From Nosema muscidifuracis (Eukaryota > Microsporidia > Nosematidae), in NCBI GenBank assembly GCA_028335825.1, contig JAIOKI010000001.1:806001-870000 (forward strand): 64,000 bases of DNA. The letters are read 5' to 3'. Below the pieces are notes generated by a model, which saw only the letters and a list, made by a program, of their open reading frames with translations, ran no database searches and was not told the origin of the DNA. This document shows positions 1-12,030 of this stretch, in pieces. Numbering within the stretch: position 1 is the first letter of the stretch; each line of letters opens with the position of its first letter. The position numbers and the translations under genes are program-made.

Positions 1-1900
1 CCTAATTGGTTTTCAAGAATAGATTTAAAGATGCATTTTTACAAAAAACCATTTAAATAAAGTAATATGCATTAAACATGTTTTAGATTTAAGAACATGT
101 TATAATAATGGGATGCCATTGAGATTAGAAACACCTCTTCAATATTCTAGCGGCATGTGGATACTTTTCTAAGATCTGAAATTTATAGATCATGTTTGGT
201 TTATGTTTATGATATTTTAATACATGAAAAGAATTTAAGGAACATTATAAGATGTTACTCAAAGTTAAATAGTAATTTAAATAGCATAAATTAGAAATCA
301 ATAGACAAGATAAAATTGAATTTTTTTATAATAAGTAAGAATAAAATTATGCCTAGATATTATAAAGTACAAATCATAGATTATAAATCATTTTAATTAT
401 TTATTTAACTCATAAATTAAAATGTATTTCAGAGAGATCTTGAATATCTGATCTATTATATGATAAAACAATCTTCATTACAATTTATGTGGCAAAACGA
501 ATAAGAAGAATCTTTCAAATATTGAAAAGAAGTTTATAGAATACAATATCACTTACTATCTCAACCCGATTTTAACAAGAGGTTTATTTTATATACAAAT
601 TTTTGTCAAACAAGAATTTCTGCGATAATATCACGGAAATTTAACGAAATTAAATATCTGATTGTCTTCGCATCTAGAAGAATATTTAAGCTGCAAATGA
701 TTATATTATCAATAGGAAAAATGCCTAGATAAATTTTGAGGGATGAGACGCTTTAATTATTTTTATTATTCTAGAGGTTTGTTATTAAATACAGATCATA
801 TAGCTTCAGAAGCATTTTATAGTGAAAATAGAATCATCAAGAATACATAAATGGTTGGAATAACTAATAGATTTGATTTTAGATCAATTTATATAAAAGA
901 AGTCAACATATCTCATGCAGACAGTATATGTCAATTGTTTATAGGTAATTCTGAAAAAAGTAATTGAGAGTGTAAACAGGGAATTATTAAAGAGGAGTAA
1001 AAAAATATAGAAAAGAATAAATAATTGATTCATCGGGGTGTCAAAGTTGTATTTGAACAATTTAAGTAAAATAGTAAAAGATGAATAAGTAAATTCATAA
1101 AATGTAAAATATTCAATCTGAAAAGTAAAAGAAGAATCATTTGGTAAATCATATTTTCTTAAGTAAAAAGACTACGGCAAATATAATTGAACCATTTAAG
1201 TAAAGTAAATTATTTCAGGATATAATTATTTTTAGGAAAGGATGAACTGAAATTCTGAAAAGCAAAGATGGCTAAATTATAGTTTATTTTGTAAATGAAA
1301 TTCATAAGAATATTAACATAGAAACATTAATTAAAAATTAGTCAAAAGAAAACTTAAGTAAAATAATGCGTCAATAGAAAATTAAAGAAGGAGAAAAGCT
1401 GCATTTTACTTTACCTATTCATAATCAGTCTACAATAGAGTGTAACGTGTGATTGAACTTTATAAAAGGTAATAAATAATCTTTTAAAGAATTTTAATAT
1501 AAGAGAAAAGGCCGAGATTATCGAAGTTTATAATTTGATGAAGAATTCGCTAATTAATACGTGAGCCCTCAATATATTTTACAAAGAAAAACTTTAGTAG
1601 TAAGATAAGCTCAATTTCAAGGTATCATGAAATTGAAAAGTAAGTACATATTTATTCTAGATGAAGAGAAATTATATGTAGGCGACTCTGTTTTAGTAAA
1701 GTAGAAAATAATAAGAGAAAATCGGATTAAACGTTTAAGTAGAAAAGCTTCATGGCTATGATTTACCAAACAACTCCTAGATGGTAAGTTGTGAAACGAA
1801 GGATATATTAAGCGTTATATCTTATAATTAAAAATATTATGGATAGTACTAAAGAAGAAAAATATTAATGTATCATACAATTTTAATACTCTATAAAAAT
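1..1900 (+). mobile_element. Ty3/gypsy LTR-retrotransposon fossil, pol 3' half
   Basis: Decayed pol region of a Ty3/gypsy element read on the plus strand, continuing off the left edge of the window. In order there are traces of the RT/RNase H connection and RNase H (about 450-960), of an integrase N-terminal zinc-binding region (about 1,270-1,390) and of the integrase C-terminal region (about 1,670-1,760). The order RT-RNase H-integrase is that of Ty3/gypsy. It is heavily broken (many breaks) and old; no LTR was recognised. The family call rests on reading motifs by eye. Confidence 0.6.
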
Positions 1901-2620
1901 TTATGTTTTCAACATAAATTTGATCAAGAGATAAATTACATGAATTAAATAATTTCTTCAATGCTTCATATTATAGGTATCTAAGAAAAATGTTGAAAAT
2001 GTTTGTTGGATCTTATTATTACACCTTTTGATATCAGATTTAATTTTATTATTGAAGCTTTCTACATTCTGGGTATACATGCAAGTCATAGAATCCCAGA
2101 ACCTATTTTTTGAGTAATCGTATAATTATCGCACTCTTTCTATTTCATAAATTATGGTCTTTCATTATGTACTATGCTTCAATGGCTTACAAAACCTTCA
2201 ATTTTATGTATCAAAGTATCAGATAATCTATTAAAGACTGTTTTCACATATTCTTTTGCCTAAAATACACTCGTATCAACCATATTCGATGTCTAATACG
2301 GCGTTGTTTGACTTCTTCTATGAGAATTAATATTATAATTAAGTTTTTTTTAGATAAACATTAACATTCATGCGACTGTTATAAAAAATAAAATGCATAA
2401 CAAATAATGTAGTTTTAAAAATGTTTATAACTAGAATTAAGATATCTTGTGGCATTATTTAACAAAAATACGATGACTAATTTGATATTACTTAAAAGTA
2501 ATATTCTAGAAGTTATTTTATATAAATATTTATTATCATAATAAAAGAAAGATGAAATCACATTCATACAAAAAAAGTGATCACGAAATAAAAGGCTTAA
2601 CAAACATTAAACGCTTAAAG
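1900..2620 (-). mobile_element. Probable Merlin-type (IS1595/ISXO2-like) transposase relic
   Basis: On the minus strand, about 2,020-2,100, one frame reads MYTQNVESFNNKIKSDIKRC. This resembles the last catalytic block of ISXO2/Merlin transposases (H/Y-T-Q-N-x-E, then a basic helix). Upstream, near 2,290, VDTSVF could be the first catalytic block (V-E-I-D-E-S-type), and a hydrophobic 62-aa open stretch at 2,415-2,603 sits where the N-terminal region would be. The reading frame is interrupted several times between these blocks and the spacing is shorter than in the better-preserved copy at 53.1-53.8 kb, so it is a pseudogene with internal loss. The block near 2,060 is the only convincing part; the rest is inferred from position. 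Confidence 0.45.
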
Positions 2621-4900
2621 AACATCATAAAAAGATATCTATGTACTGGCCTTCTATCTATCAGAAATTTTACACATATCCAATTTACACCCAAAGTAGG
2701 CATTGAAAATTTAGTCAAAATAATATTTTTGGCGAAATAAACTCAAGATATTTTATAATATATAAGTTTATTATACACTAAGATTAAAAATCTGTTCTGA
2801 ATTTGAATTTTTTAGAAACAGTAAAAAAATATCTGTAACTATTTGAGGAGGTATAAATAAAAAATTTAAAATTATTTCTATGTTAGTTGTTTTATAAAGA
2901 ATTTTTTGTGAAATAATCTCAAATGACATTCCATTTAATAATAATTAAGCTGAAGGCTTTAATTCCTCATTAAAAAAGAAGTTAACAGTTCTAATACTAG
3001 TTTAGTATAACTTTATTTTTGAAATTAAAATATACGGGAAAAAGTGATAAAAAATAGAAAGAAAAGCATAAATGCGTTGTGGGCTCATTTAAGGTGACTA
3101 ATTAAATATATTGGTCAAGATGCAGACGAAAAACTCTTTCTATTGTTTTTTCTTGACATTATTTTTGCCAATTTTCATTTTCGCCTTTTTCTTTTCTCTA
3201 AATAATTTTTTTTATAAAATAAATTATTTTAGAGTAGGATGAGTTTATAATTACTTGACTTATTAAGGTCTATATGATTTGATCCCGATTTAAATTTACT
3301 TAAAGAAACATTATGGCTATATAATTGTCGTATCATTAATATAGAATCTACTGATGTATTTTGATTGGTAAAATATGAATAAAAATAGAGCAATTTCTGT
3401 AAGAACATGAATCCTAAATAGAATGTCTATTGTCAAAATCAATAATCAATTATAATGAGTCAATAAATTATTAAAGAAATGAAATAAAAATTAAAAGTTA
3501 AATATTATAATTTAAAACTTGTAACTAAATGCGCGAATAATATCTGTAGTAACCTTATATAATAATTTTTCCTGAAACATATCAGGCTTAGGATAGTTTC
3601 ATGATTAACGTTTAGGATGAACATTAATCTCAGAAATAAAGATATTAAGATGAAATTTTTAAAAGGCATGATTGAGAGATAGTTCTGTCCGAAAGATAGA
3701 ATAAAAGTGAACAAATTTATTAAAATATTAGTTATCATTTTTAGTTAAAACGTCAAAACAACATTATAACATATTGTATAATACCTGTTGTATTGTTACG
3801 GATGCAGTAGATCTTAAGAGTTTTGATAGTTCCAGGCTTGGCTTTCTCTTTAGACGATTGTTTATAAAAAATTTATTCAACTAATCTTTTTATTGCTCTT
3901 GTTTGGTATGGTGTTAAAGTTATTATATTTTTTAATAATTTTATTTCTTAATCTAATGACGCGTGTTATAAACAGTTAAAATATATTAAGAATTAATTTT
4001 GATTAGAAATTTACATACATAATTTAGTTCAGAGAATTCTAGAAATTTCAAGATATAAATAAAAAATATGGAGAATCTGCTGCTACCATCAAGCAATCAA
4101 GAAAATAAAATTTTGAATATAAAAACAAGCAAAGTCTTTCAGAGAAAATTGACGAGTTTTATATGAGTTCTTTAGAGTTTTACTTTAGAACAGGTCACAT
4201 TATCGAGCACTATGTCACTACCCAACTTATTAAAGATGCCTAGTTTAGAAAAATAATCAGTAATTTTGTTGATTTGATCTATAATATAATGGAATATTTT
4301 AAGTAAAAATTACATCATATGTGAAGACAAATAGCTTTACAATTTAAAAATAAAAACATTATCCCCAAAAATTTCTCAAATTTTCTTATTTGTAATTAAT
4401 TTTTATATGAAAGTAAAATATAAAATATAAACTAGTCAGCTTACCTCAAGTATGAAAGAAATAAACAAAGTATTAACTTACATAATATGAACACTCGATA
4501 AAAGACTTGAATAATTTAGAAATTTTAAGCAGCTCATTTTACAATATATTTGGCGAATTATAATCCTATCAATAGAGTGAACTTTTAAGTATTGTCTCTT
4601 AATATACGCTTTTGTCTTTTTTCGATTAGTATTTTACTAAGATTACAATAACTTTATGAATTGTAAGCCCAAACGAGAGATGTTTTTATATTTAATTAGC
4701 TTAAAATATAAATCGAAGACTCAAAGAAAGGATATTATTATGACTTAGTATTAAAATAATAGAGAAACCGATAAAATTAATTTATTAAATACCTCTTCTT
4801 CTGTGTCTTACAGAAACTTATGAATTAGTGTATGTATCATCCACAGCAAACAGTGCTAATAAATGATATTAGAACTTAATATAATTAGGTTTTCTTAAAA
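2620..4900. other. AT-rich stretch without recognisable gene
   Basis: No reading frame longer than about 80 codons and no motif I can name. The 77-codon minus-strand frame at 3,505-3,738 is hydrophobic and of simple composition. A plus-strand segment around 4,060-4,330 has a run of charged residues in one frame that might be a retroelement gag remnant, but nothing supports this beyond composition. Confidence 0.5.
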
Positions 4901-7600
4901 TATAACAACCTTATTCAGACGGTTAATCTCATTCATGCAATAAACTTCTTTACACTATATCTTTCAGATCATATTGTATTTTCTAAACATATTTTCTTTT
5001 TTCTATTTTAATAATGTATGTATTTTTCTCACAAACTTCTTCTATTTTCTTAAAATCCAAAATAATCCTTTACTGTATTTATTGAATTCATAAAATTCTC
5101 TTTCTTCGTTACTCTAACTTTTAGGTCTTTTTATAGCTCCCCGTGCCATTTTTGATTTTAATTGCGTGCCTACCTTCCGAAACTATTTTCTTTTTAATCA
5201 AATCTTTTTTACTCTTAAAATGCATATTCTCATCGCGCTTACAATTCTTTTAGTTCTATGAATACTTTTTAGTATTTTATATTTAATTTTCTGCTTATAT
5301 CCTTCATATCTTCATTTTAAACATCATTCACATTATCTGTAATAATTTCTTTAAGCTTCTTTCCTTGTCTACAATTTTTTCAAAAAATTCACAATATTTA
5401 TAGCCTTTGTATTTTCTGATACTTTATCCCACAGTCTTTTAGTCTGTTAATCTACGGCAACGACTTTCAGGACATTATATTCTCTAAATACAATCATATT
5501 CTATTATACTTTGTTAAATATCTTGTAATACTTATAAATTCACTAATTCATCATCGTGTTTCTAACAGGGTTCACACCTTCTTATCACCTCATAAATCTG
5601 ATTCTTCATTCATGGTCAATGATGTCTTTTCCTAAAAACATTAATAAACTGTTGTCTTAAATCTATGACTTAATTTTGAATGATAATAATATATCGATTT
5701 TCGCTTATTTCTTCGGTCGGAATCTCTTTAATTTCCTTCCATTATCAAATTCATTAAATGTTTGTTTCTTTTACCTTCTGTTTACTCATTTCTTTTTACT
5801 TTACCATTCTTTTTTTTCACTTCATCTGTTGTATAAAATCTACTATGGCCATCCGCCACCATTATTTCTCTCGTTTTTCATATAATTAGTTTCGAAATAA
5901 ACTCTTGTATCTCTCTGCCCATCTATTTACCATTACATTAGTAAAAAATGTCACATTCCTAATTTCTGCCAAAGCTTCGTGGTTTGTTTCTAGTTTGAAC
6001 ATTTTTCTTCTAAGTATATACTCAACTTTTTTACTGCCAAAAATATGACATACATTTCTTTTGCTAATATTCTATACTTGATTTCTGTTGAAGTAAATTT
6101 CTTAGAGATCCATTGTACTGGATCTATCTCCTTATTATTTTTTCGTAATAGAAAAGCGCTTATTACAATATTACTAGCATTAGTCCTTAGTAAAAATTCT
6201 TTGTAATATACTCAATATTACTTTCATTTTTAAAATTCCATTCATATCTTTTATTCATTTTCAGTTTTTACCATTGCCCTTAAACTATGAGTTAAGTCAA
6301 TTATTTCTCCAGGCAAATTATTTATAAATTCCTAGAACCATACTACTAGACCTAAAAAAAGTTCTTACATCTGAAACTCCTATTAAAACTAGGAATTCTA
6401 AATCCTTGTTGTTCTTTATTTCAGATGACGTAATGTTCACTTCATTGAGATAACTCGCAGTAATTTCATTTTTTTCATAAAATTGAATTTTAGTAGCGGT
6501 TAGCTTTATATCATCCTTTAATTTTTTCAACACTTCTTTAAACAACCGATCATATTTTTGAATACTAGTATTATGTACAACAATGTTGTTTATATAAATC
6601 TCTATTCATTATACATTGTAATATCTTTAGCGATTTTTATATCTCATATACCCTCGAACTTTACTCATACACTTGAAAATTAAACTCAAATTCAGTCCCG
6701 ACTTTATCTTACACCCTAATTTCCATATTATAAAATCCATCCTTTAAATATAAAACAGTAATGAATTTTGCACCTTGCATCGCTCTATCCATATCATTTA
6801 TATTTGATAATTGACAACCATTCTTTCTACTATATCTTAAAGATTTTTAAATTGCTTACCAATATAATACTATCATAGGAGCTCTACATGTAGATATCGA
6901 TCTTCTATTAAGTTTTCTTCTTTTTAAATCTCACAAATGCTTCAAGTTGTTCAAGCTTGTGACAAAATCGTCCTTCTTGAAAAAATTCCTTTCTCTATAA
7001 TTATCTTACCACTATTTTGCACTTTAACCTCTTTAAATTAATTAATATAAACATATAAACTAATATTTTTCTTTTGTTGTTCCTCGTATTCTTAAATCTT
7101 TTTTTAAATTTAAATAACCATATAAATTCTTTCATATATTACTTCTGAGACACTTTCGCAACTTAAATTTACATACTTATAATCACTTTATCATCATAAT
7201 TATATCTATTCTTAGACTTCTTCAAATATCATGTTCTAACCATATGTCTTAGTCTATCGCAGTAAAAACATTTCAATGTCGAACCTCTTTTATCTAATAT
7301 TTCTTCTAGTTGATTTCATCATTGTATTAATATTTTCTCTGTAAACTCTTGATATTCTTTAGCTCTTCTTTCCTATTCTCTGACTCTTATTATCATTTTT
7401 TTTCCTCAACTCATCCACTTCTTTTTCTTTTTTTAACTCTCTTCTCGACCTCTCAAAAATCTCCTTCCTTCATAACACTTTGTTACACTCTTCAATTCTA
7501 TTTTTTTCTTAAGCCACAATCATCACTCGACAATTCAACTGTTTTGACTGCCACCATATTAGAATTTAACGTAATTTAAGTTTTATAAAGTATAACAAAT
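4900..7600 (-). mobile_element. Ty3/gypsy LTR-retrotransposon fossil
   Basis: Decayed Ty3/gypsy element on the minus strand. From its 5' side there are a gag-type zinc-knuckle remnant (about 7,235-7,285), an RT region (about 6,300-6,760) containing a 75-codon open stretch with the RT/RNase H linker pattern (6,318-6,545), RNase H traces (about 5,900-6,250) and a poorly preserved integrase-like region (about 5,000-5,500). The order gag, RT, RNase H, integrase fits Ty3/gypsy. Many breaks; old. No LTR pair was recognised, so the ends are approximate. Confidence 0.65.
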
Positions 7601-7980
7601 GATGATAAACGAATATATAAATTATTTATTGGGAGCTATTTTATCTTACTATGCCAAAATACTATTAAGACCCTGATCTTCATCGCTTATTTCGGTATTT
7701 CTTTAACTGAAACTCGCCTTTGCGCCTATAGTTGAGCGAAATACTTTCCAAGGTCTTCTTTACTTTATTTGATTGAATTTAATCCTATAATTTTTCAATA
7801 TTTATCATTGTATTTTGTTGTTATCTCATACAAAGTTATAACAAAAATAATTATTTTACTTTTATAGCCGCGTATAAGAGAGTGGTTATTGGTTAGTAAG
7901 TCATACTTTCTCAGTTTTTTGTATTTAACTTGCTGAATATTATATTGTAAATAACTCTTTTTTTTCGCTTATTTATGGTC
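7600..7980. other. AT-rich interval, nothing recognised
   Basis: Follows the 5' side of the 4.9-7.6 kb fossil and could include its decayed terminal repeat. I could not match it to any other stretch. Confidence 0.4.
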
Positions 7981-10420
7981 ACTATGTCTGTCTTAAATGT
8001 ATCTCAACCCTTATTTCTACATAATTATTATAAACAATCTGCTGCACTGAGTATTAGTGACCTTTTAGTTTATTCCTTGAGGGTTCTACATTATATTTTT
8101 ACACATTAACAAATACATACACTTCACAATTTAATTATATATTCTCATAACCTAACATCTTATTAGCATGTGGATCATTGTAGAACATGTTTCTATATGG
8201 CAAAAAAGCAAAATTTGCTTCATTTCTGACAGTATTATTATCTTTATATAACCACATCAGGATTCATCTATATATACTATCTCGTTTAATCTGCAGTTAG
8301 GAAACTTCATATGTAACATCTTTTGGTTTATTTTGTTATTCGGTCTTGTGCACCGAGCTCTTCTAAAGATTCGAGATTAAACTCATTCAGCCTGTATTTT
8401 TTTTTTTAAAAAACTCGGAATTGTCTTAAGGTGTGTTCCTTGGTCTTTGTTGACTTCTAAAATTGCCGCTCTTATATGATATATCTTTTTGTATTTCTAG
8501 GCAGCATGTTTAATATTAAAAAAGAACTCTCAGATTTGGATTCTATACATGATATTCCTCTATTTAGATCTTTTTCGTTAAGACATAATTTCTTCTTTCA
8601 GGAAGGTTGTAGATACTTTTTCTATTTTGTTGATATTTGTCTAATATCATGTGTCTGAGGCTTAGAAGTATGCAGGTTCTATATCATATAAGTCTATGCG
8701 ATAGTTAAACAAGAGATCGCAAACTAATTGATAGATCCCATTAGTCTAGTTCTATTAAGTAGGTATATAATAATATCTTGGCTATCTTTTTTATTTTCGG
8801 CAATTCTTAAATTATTATAACAGTCATTGTCATTAAGCATAACTGCACCCGAACGATTAGTATGAAGTTGAATGATAATTTCGTAGCGTTAATTTATATT
8901 CCGCAGCTTTAAAAAACTTGGTCTCTTCAACTATTATCTTGAATACTTCTTGTATAAATGATAAGGGGTTGAAGCTATATCTTTTCTTTTCATTGATGGG
9001 CATTTGTGTTTGTGGAAACATAGCATTTAGCCACTGGATTAAGAATTTCATTATGGCTATGAAAAGTATAAGTAATAAGCTATTCTTTTGGGTTTCTTCT
9101 GTCTATTTCCCAACAAGATTTTATTATTATATTAAAAAATTCTTAGATTCATTTGATTTATGAACTCTTTCAAGAATTCTCTTATTCATCTTAGAATTTT
9201 TAGTTGTTCTACATACTGTTACATGTAATCACTATTAATTAAACAAAAAGTCTTCTTAGCATCTATCCATGTTTTCTTAATGACTTTAACATATTTTTAT
9301 TAGAGGAATATTTCTTATAGATTGTTTCTTTGCGTCTTGAGCGTTTCAGATCATTTCTATGTTTTCAATAAATTTTGTCACACAAATTGTCATTATTTTG
9401 TAAATGATCTAAAGCGCCTTCCTTTAATTCTTTTTTGGGTATTAAATGTATTATTTTTTGCATAGCCATTCTTCTTTCTCTTTTTTTTCAAACAATTTTT
9501 CTTAATTACTTGGTAGGTATATATGTGTAGATATTTCAAATTTTAAAATTGAAATAAAATATGCAATCTAGATCTGCATCTTTCCAGTTGGTGAGAGTTT
9601 GAAAATTTCCTTAAAATCAAGCCTTTTTGTATCATTGCAGTTTATTTTTGTAAATTAGTATTTTATCGTTTAATATGGATTCTACTCCATGATAGCAGCT
9701 TAAAGTACTTTTTTATAACTCTTCTTGCGATTTTTATTTTTTGGATGAATTGTTTAGTTATTAATTTTGCCTTATCAACTATTGAAATATAATATTTATA
9801 TGCGTAACCTTCCTCCAAATCTTTTTTACCAATTCTATTATGCCTTGATCCTGTATTTTATTGTTTGATATGTTCTTTGTGCGTTTTGTATCATTTTTGG
9901 TATATAAGATAGGTAGTTAAAGAATAAATTAAAATGTATTCGTCACTATTTTAATTTATATAGTCAATTAATGTGGTTTCTGGGTTATTTCATAGAATCT
10001 TATGAGTTCTCTGCTTATTAACTACTTCTCTTTATCTTACGCCACCCGTTTCATTAAATAAGTGAGTTTTCACACTGGTAAAATTTTTATATTCATATAT
10101 AATAGCTTATTCTATGTATTCGTTTATTTTCTTGCTTCACTTTGTTGTGCTTTCTAACCTAAAATCCTCATTGATAAATGATTTTTTCGAATAATTTTTA
10201 GCTCTTCTGATAAAACGTTTCTTATTTTTATTAATTTGAGTCGTAACATTAATTTTCTGCAAAATAATTTACTAGCTTCCTTTCATACTCCTCTAGAAAT
10301 TTCTTCAATTTCCTTTAAATCGTCTTAGAAGTTTGAGGTTCATAGTTTTTGCAAGCTTCAATCTATATTAATAGCGCTTTATGAAATTATACTCGTTTAA
10401 TTTGCTTTTTTCAATCTTAT
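7980..10420 (-). mobile_element. Decayed R4/Dong-like LINE (RT relic)
   Basis: On the minus strand, short frames show blocks typical of the R4/Dong/NeSL group of non-LTR reverse transcriptases. There is a TNWKDADLDC-type block near 9,560-9,600 (compare N-W-K-x-x-G-P-D), a LIPKK block near 9,430-9,450 (entry to RT motif 2), and an I-D-A-x-K-x-F block with a downstream W-I-x-x-F-L near 9,190-9,280 (RT motif A). The order is right for an RT read downward. The part below 9.05 kb (64-codon frame 8,857-9,051 and frames to 8.0 kb) may be the C-terminal region, or an unrelated Tc1/mariner-like relic. Frames are broken by many stops and shifts; this is a dead copy. Confidence 0.5.
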
Positions 10421-10519
10421 TGGCATTTTAATGTTGTTTATTTGCTTTTTAAGTATTTTTATCATCTGTTTTTCTTTATCTTTATATGATAAATAAAAAA
10501 TTAAAAGGTAAATAATGTC

Positions 10520-12030
10520 AAAAAAATATGAACAAAAACCAAAAGACAATATATGTAAGTGAAACATCCGTCGTATTAAATGGTTTGTTTATGATGGTGA
10601 CAGCATTGATGTATTTATATGTAATTAGTAGCAATTATCTTAAGCTGCAGATTATGTTTATTAATTGGCGAAGTTACTAAAGAATGTGATTGTTTCTTAA
10701 GGAAGTCTGATCATTTTGTGATTAATTAGAATAAAGGAATTTATTTTGTTTTTATTTTAGTTTTCCTGGTCATAAAAAAATTATATATAGATTATTCTTA
10801 AACAGAATGATATAAATAAAATAAGACAAACAATTAATTAATGAACATTAGGCGCTTTTTGGATTTAGCAAGAAAGAATATCAGTCAATATGTAACAAGT
10901 TGTTTCTTAATACCATCATTGATTAAATTGATCTAATGGAACCTTTGTTGAAGGTATAAATAAAAAAGATAGACGTATAGGACCGACATTAAGAGTAGAA
11001 ATATGATTGAAGGCTATAACAAAACAATATACATGACTACTGAAATATCGCCATTAGAAGCCTTAAACTCTAAGATATTATAAAAAGTTAAACAGCAATG
11101 ATTTTGTAAATACAGAAGAATTTATACAAGAATATTAGAGACAAACAAGATTCCACGAACTAGGTAAAATACTATTTATATAAGTAAAACTACATATACA
11201 ATTGCGATAGACTCAAAAATAGGTAAAAGAAGCATAATACAATTACGTAAAATTAAGCAAAATATTATTTTTCTCAAGAGAGGGTGATATGATAAAATGA
11301 TTTCACTACTCTATATACATTTTATTAGTTTTAATCACTAGATAATTTGACTTTAATAGTAACAAAATAAAAATCATTTGGATTTATATGAAAAAAGCTT
11401 TTGAATTCGTTAGACATAAGTACTCAATTTGCAGACTAAAAAACTTAACCTCCTTGAATGAGTAATGAAATTTCTTGGGTCATTAGATCAAATAAAAATT
11501 ATCTATATTATCGATAATGAAGAAATCATGAACAAGGAAATATCACATCACCAGTTTTCATTGTTCTTTGATTAGATATTTACTTAACAGAAAATCGAGA
11601 AAAGAATATTTTGAGGTAGAATTTAAACTAGAGAATATTTCATATTCAGGTGATCATTTATTTTTTTGATGTTCTAAATATTATCTTAATATGAGAATAC
11701 TGTAAGGAAAATTACAGAAGAAACCATAAAGTTTCTCAAATGTGTGGGCACAAAATTAGTTTAATAGGTTAGTAAAAGAAGAACAGATTGAATATCTACA
11801 TAGTGAATCAACGAAAAAATACAATCATAAATAATTATTCAATTCAAGTTTAATTCTCTAATACAGATTTAGAAATCTGATTTAATTCTATATAAAAAGA
11901 ATATCAGAACAAAGTATGGAGCTATGTTATACTTTTATCAATATAGAATAAGATTATGGATGAAATAAGCAACTGCTTCCACTTTAAAGAATAAAACAGT
12001 GGATAATCTGATAAAAAATACGAAAGAATA
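10520..12030 (+). mobile_element. Decayed R4/Dong-like LINE (RT relic)
   Basis: Plus-strand frames around 11,370-11,640 read KKAFEFVRHKYSICRLKNL, then KFLGSLDQIKIIYIIDNEE and EIMNKEIS. This is the layout of RT motif A (D/K-K-A-F-D-S-V-x-H-K-Y) and the following segment in R4/Dong-like LINEs. The motif B region just after is degraded. It is the oppositely oriented neighbour of the 8.0-10.4 kb relic. Stops and frameshifts occur throughout, no terminus could be placed, and the boundaries are approximate. Confidence 0.5.

Noticed and set aside
7980-9050. Tc1/mariner transposase
   Set aside because: A VYIDES-like block near 8,300 (-) was suggestive, but no other mariner blocks were found and the region directly continues the RT relic above it.
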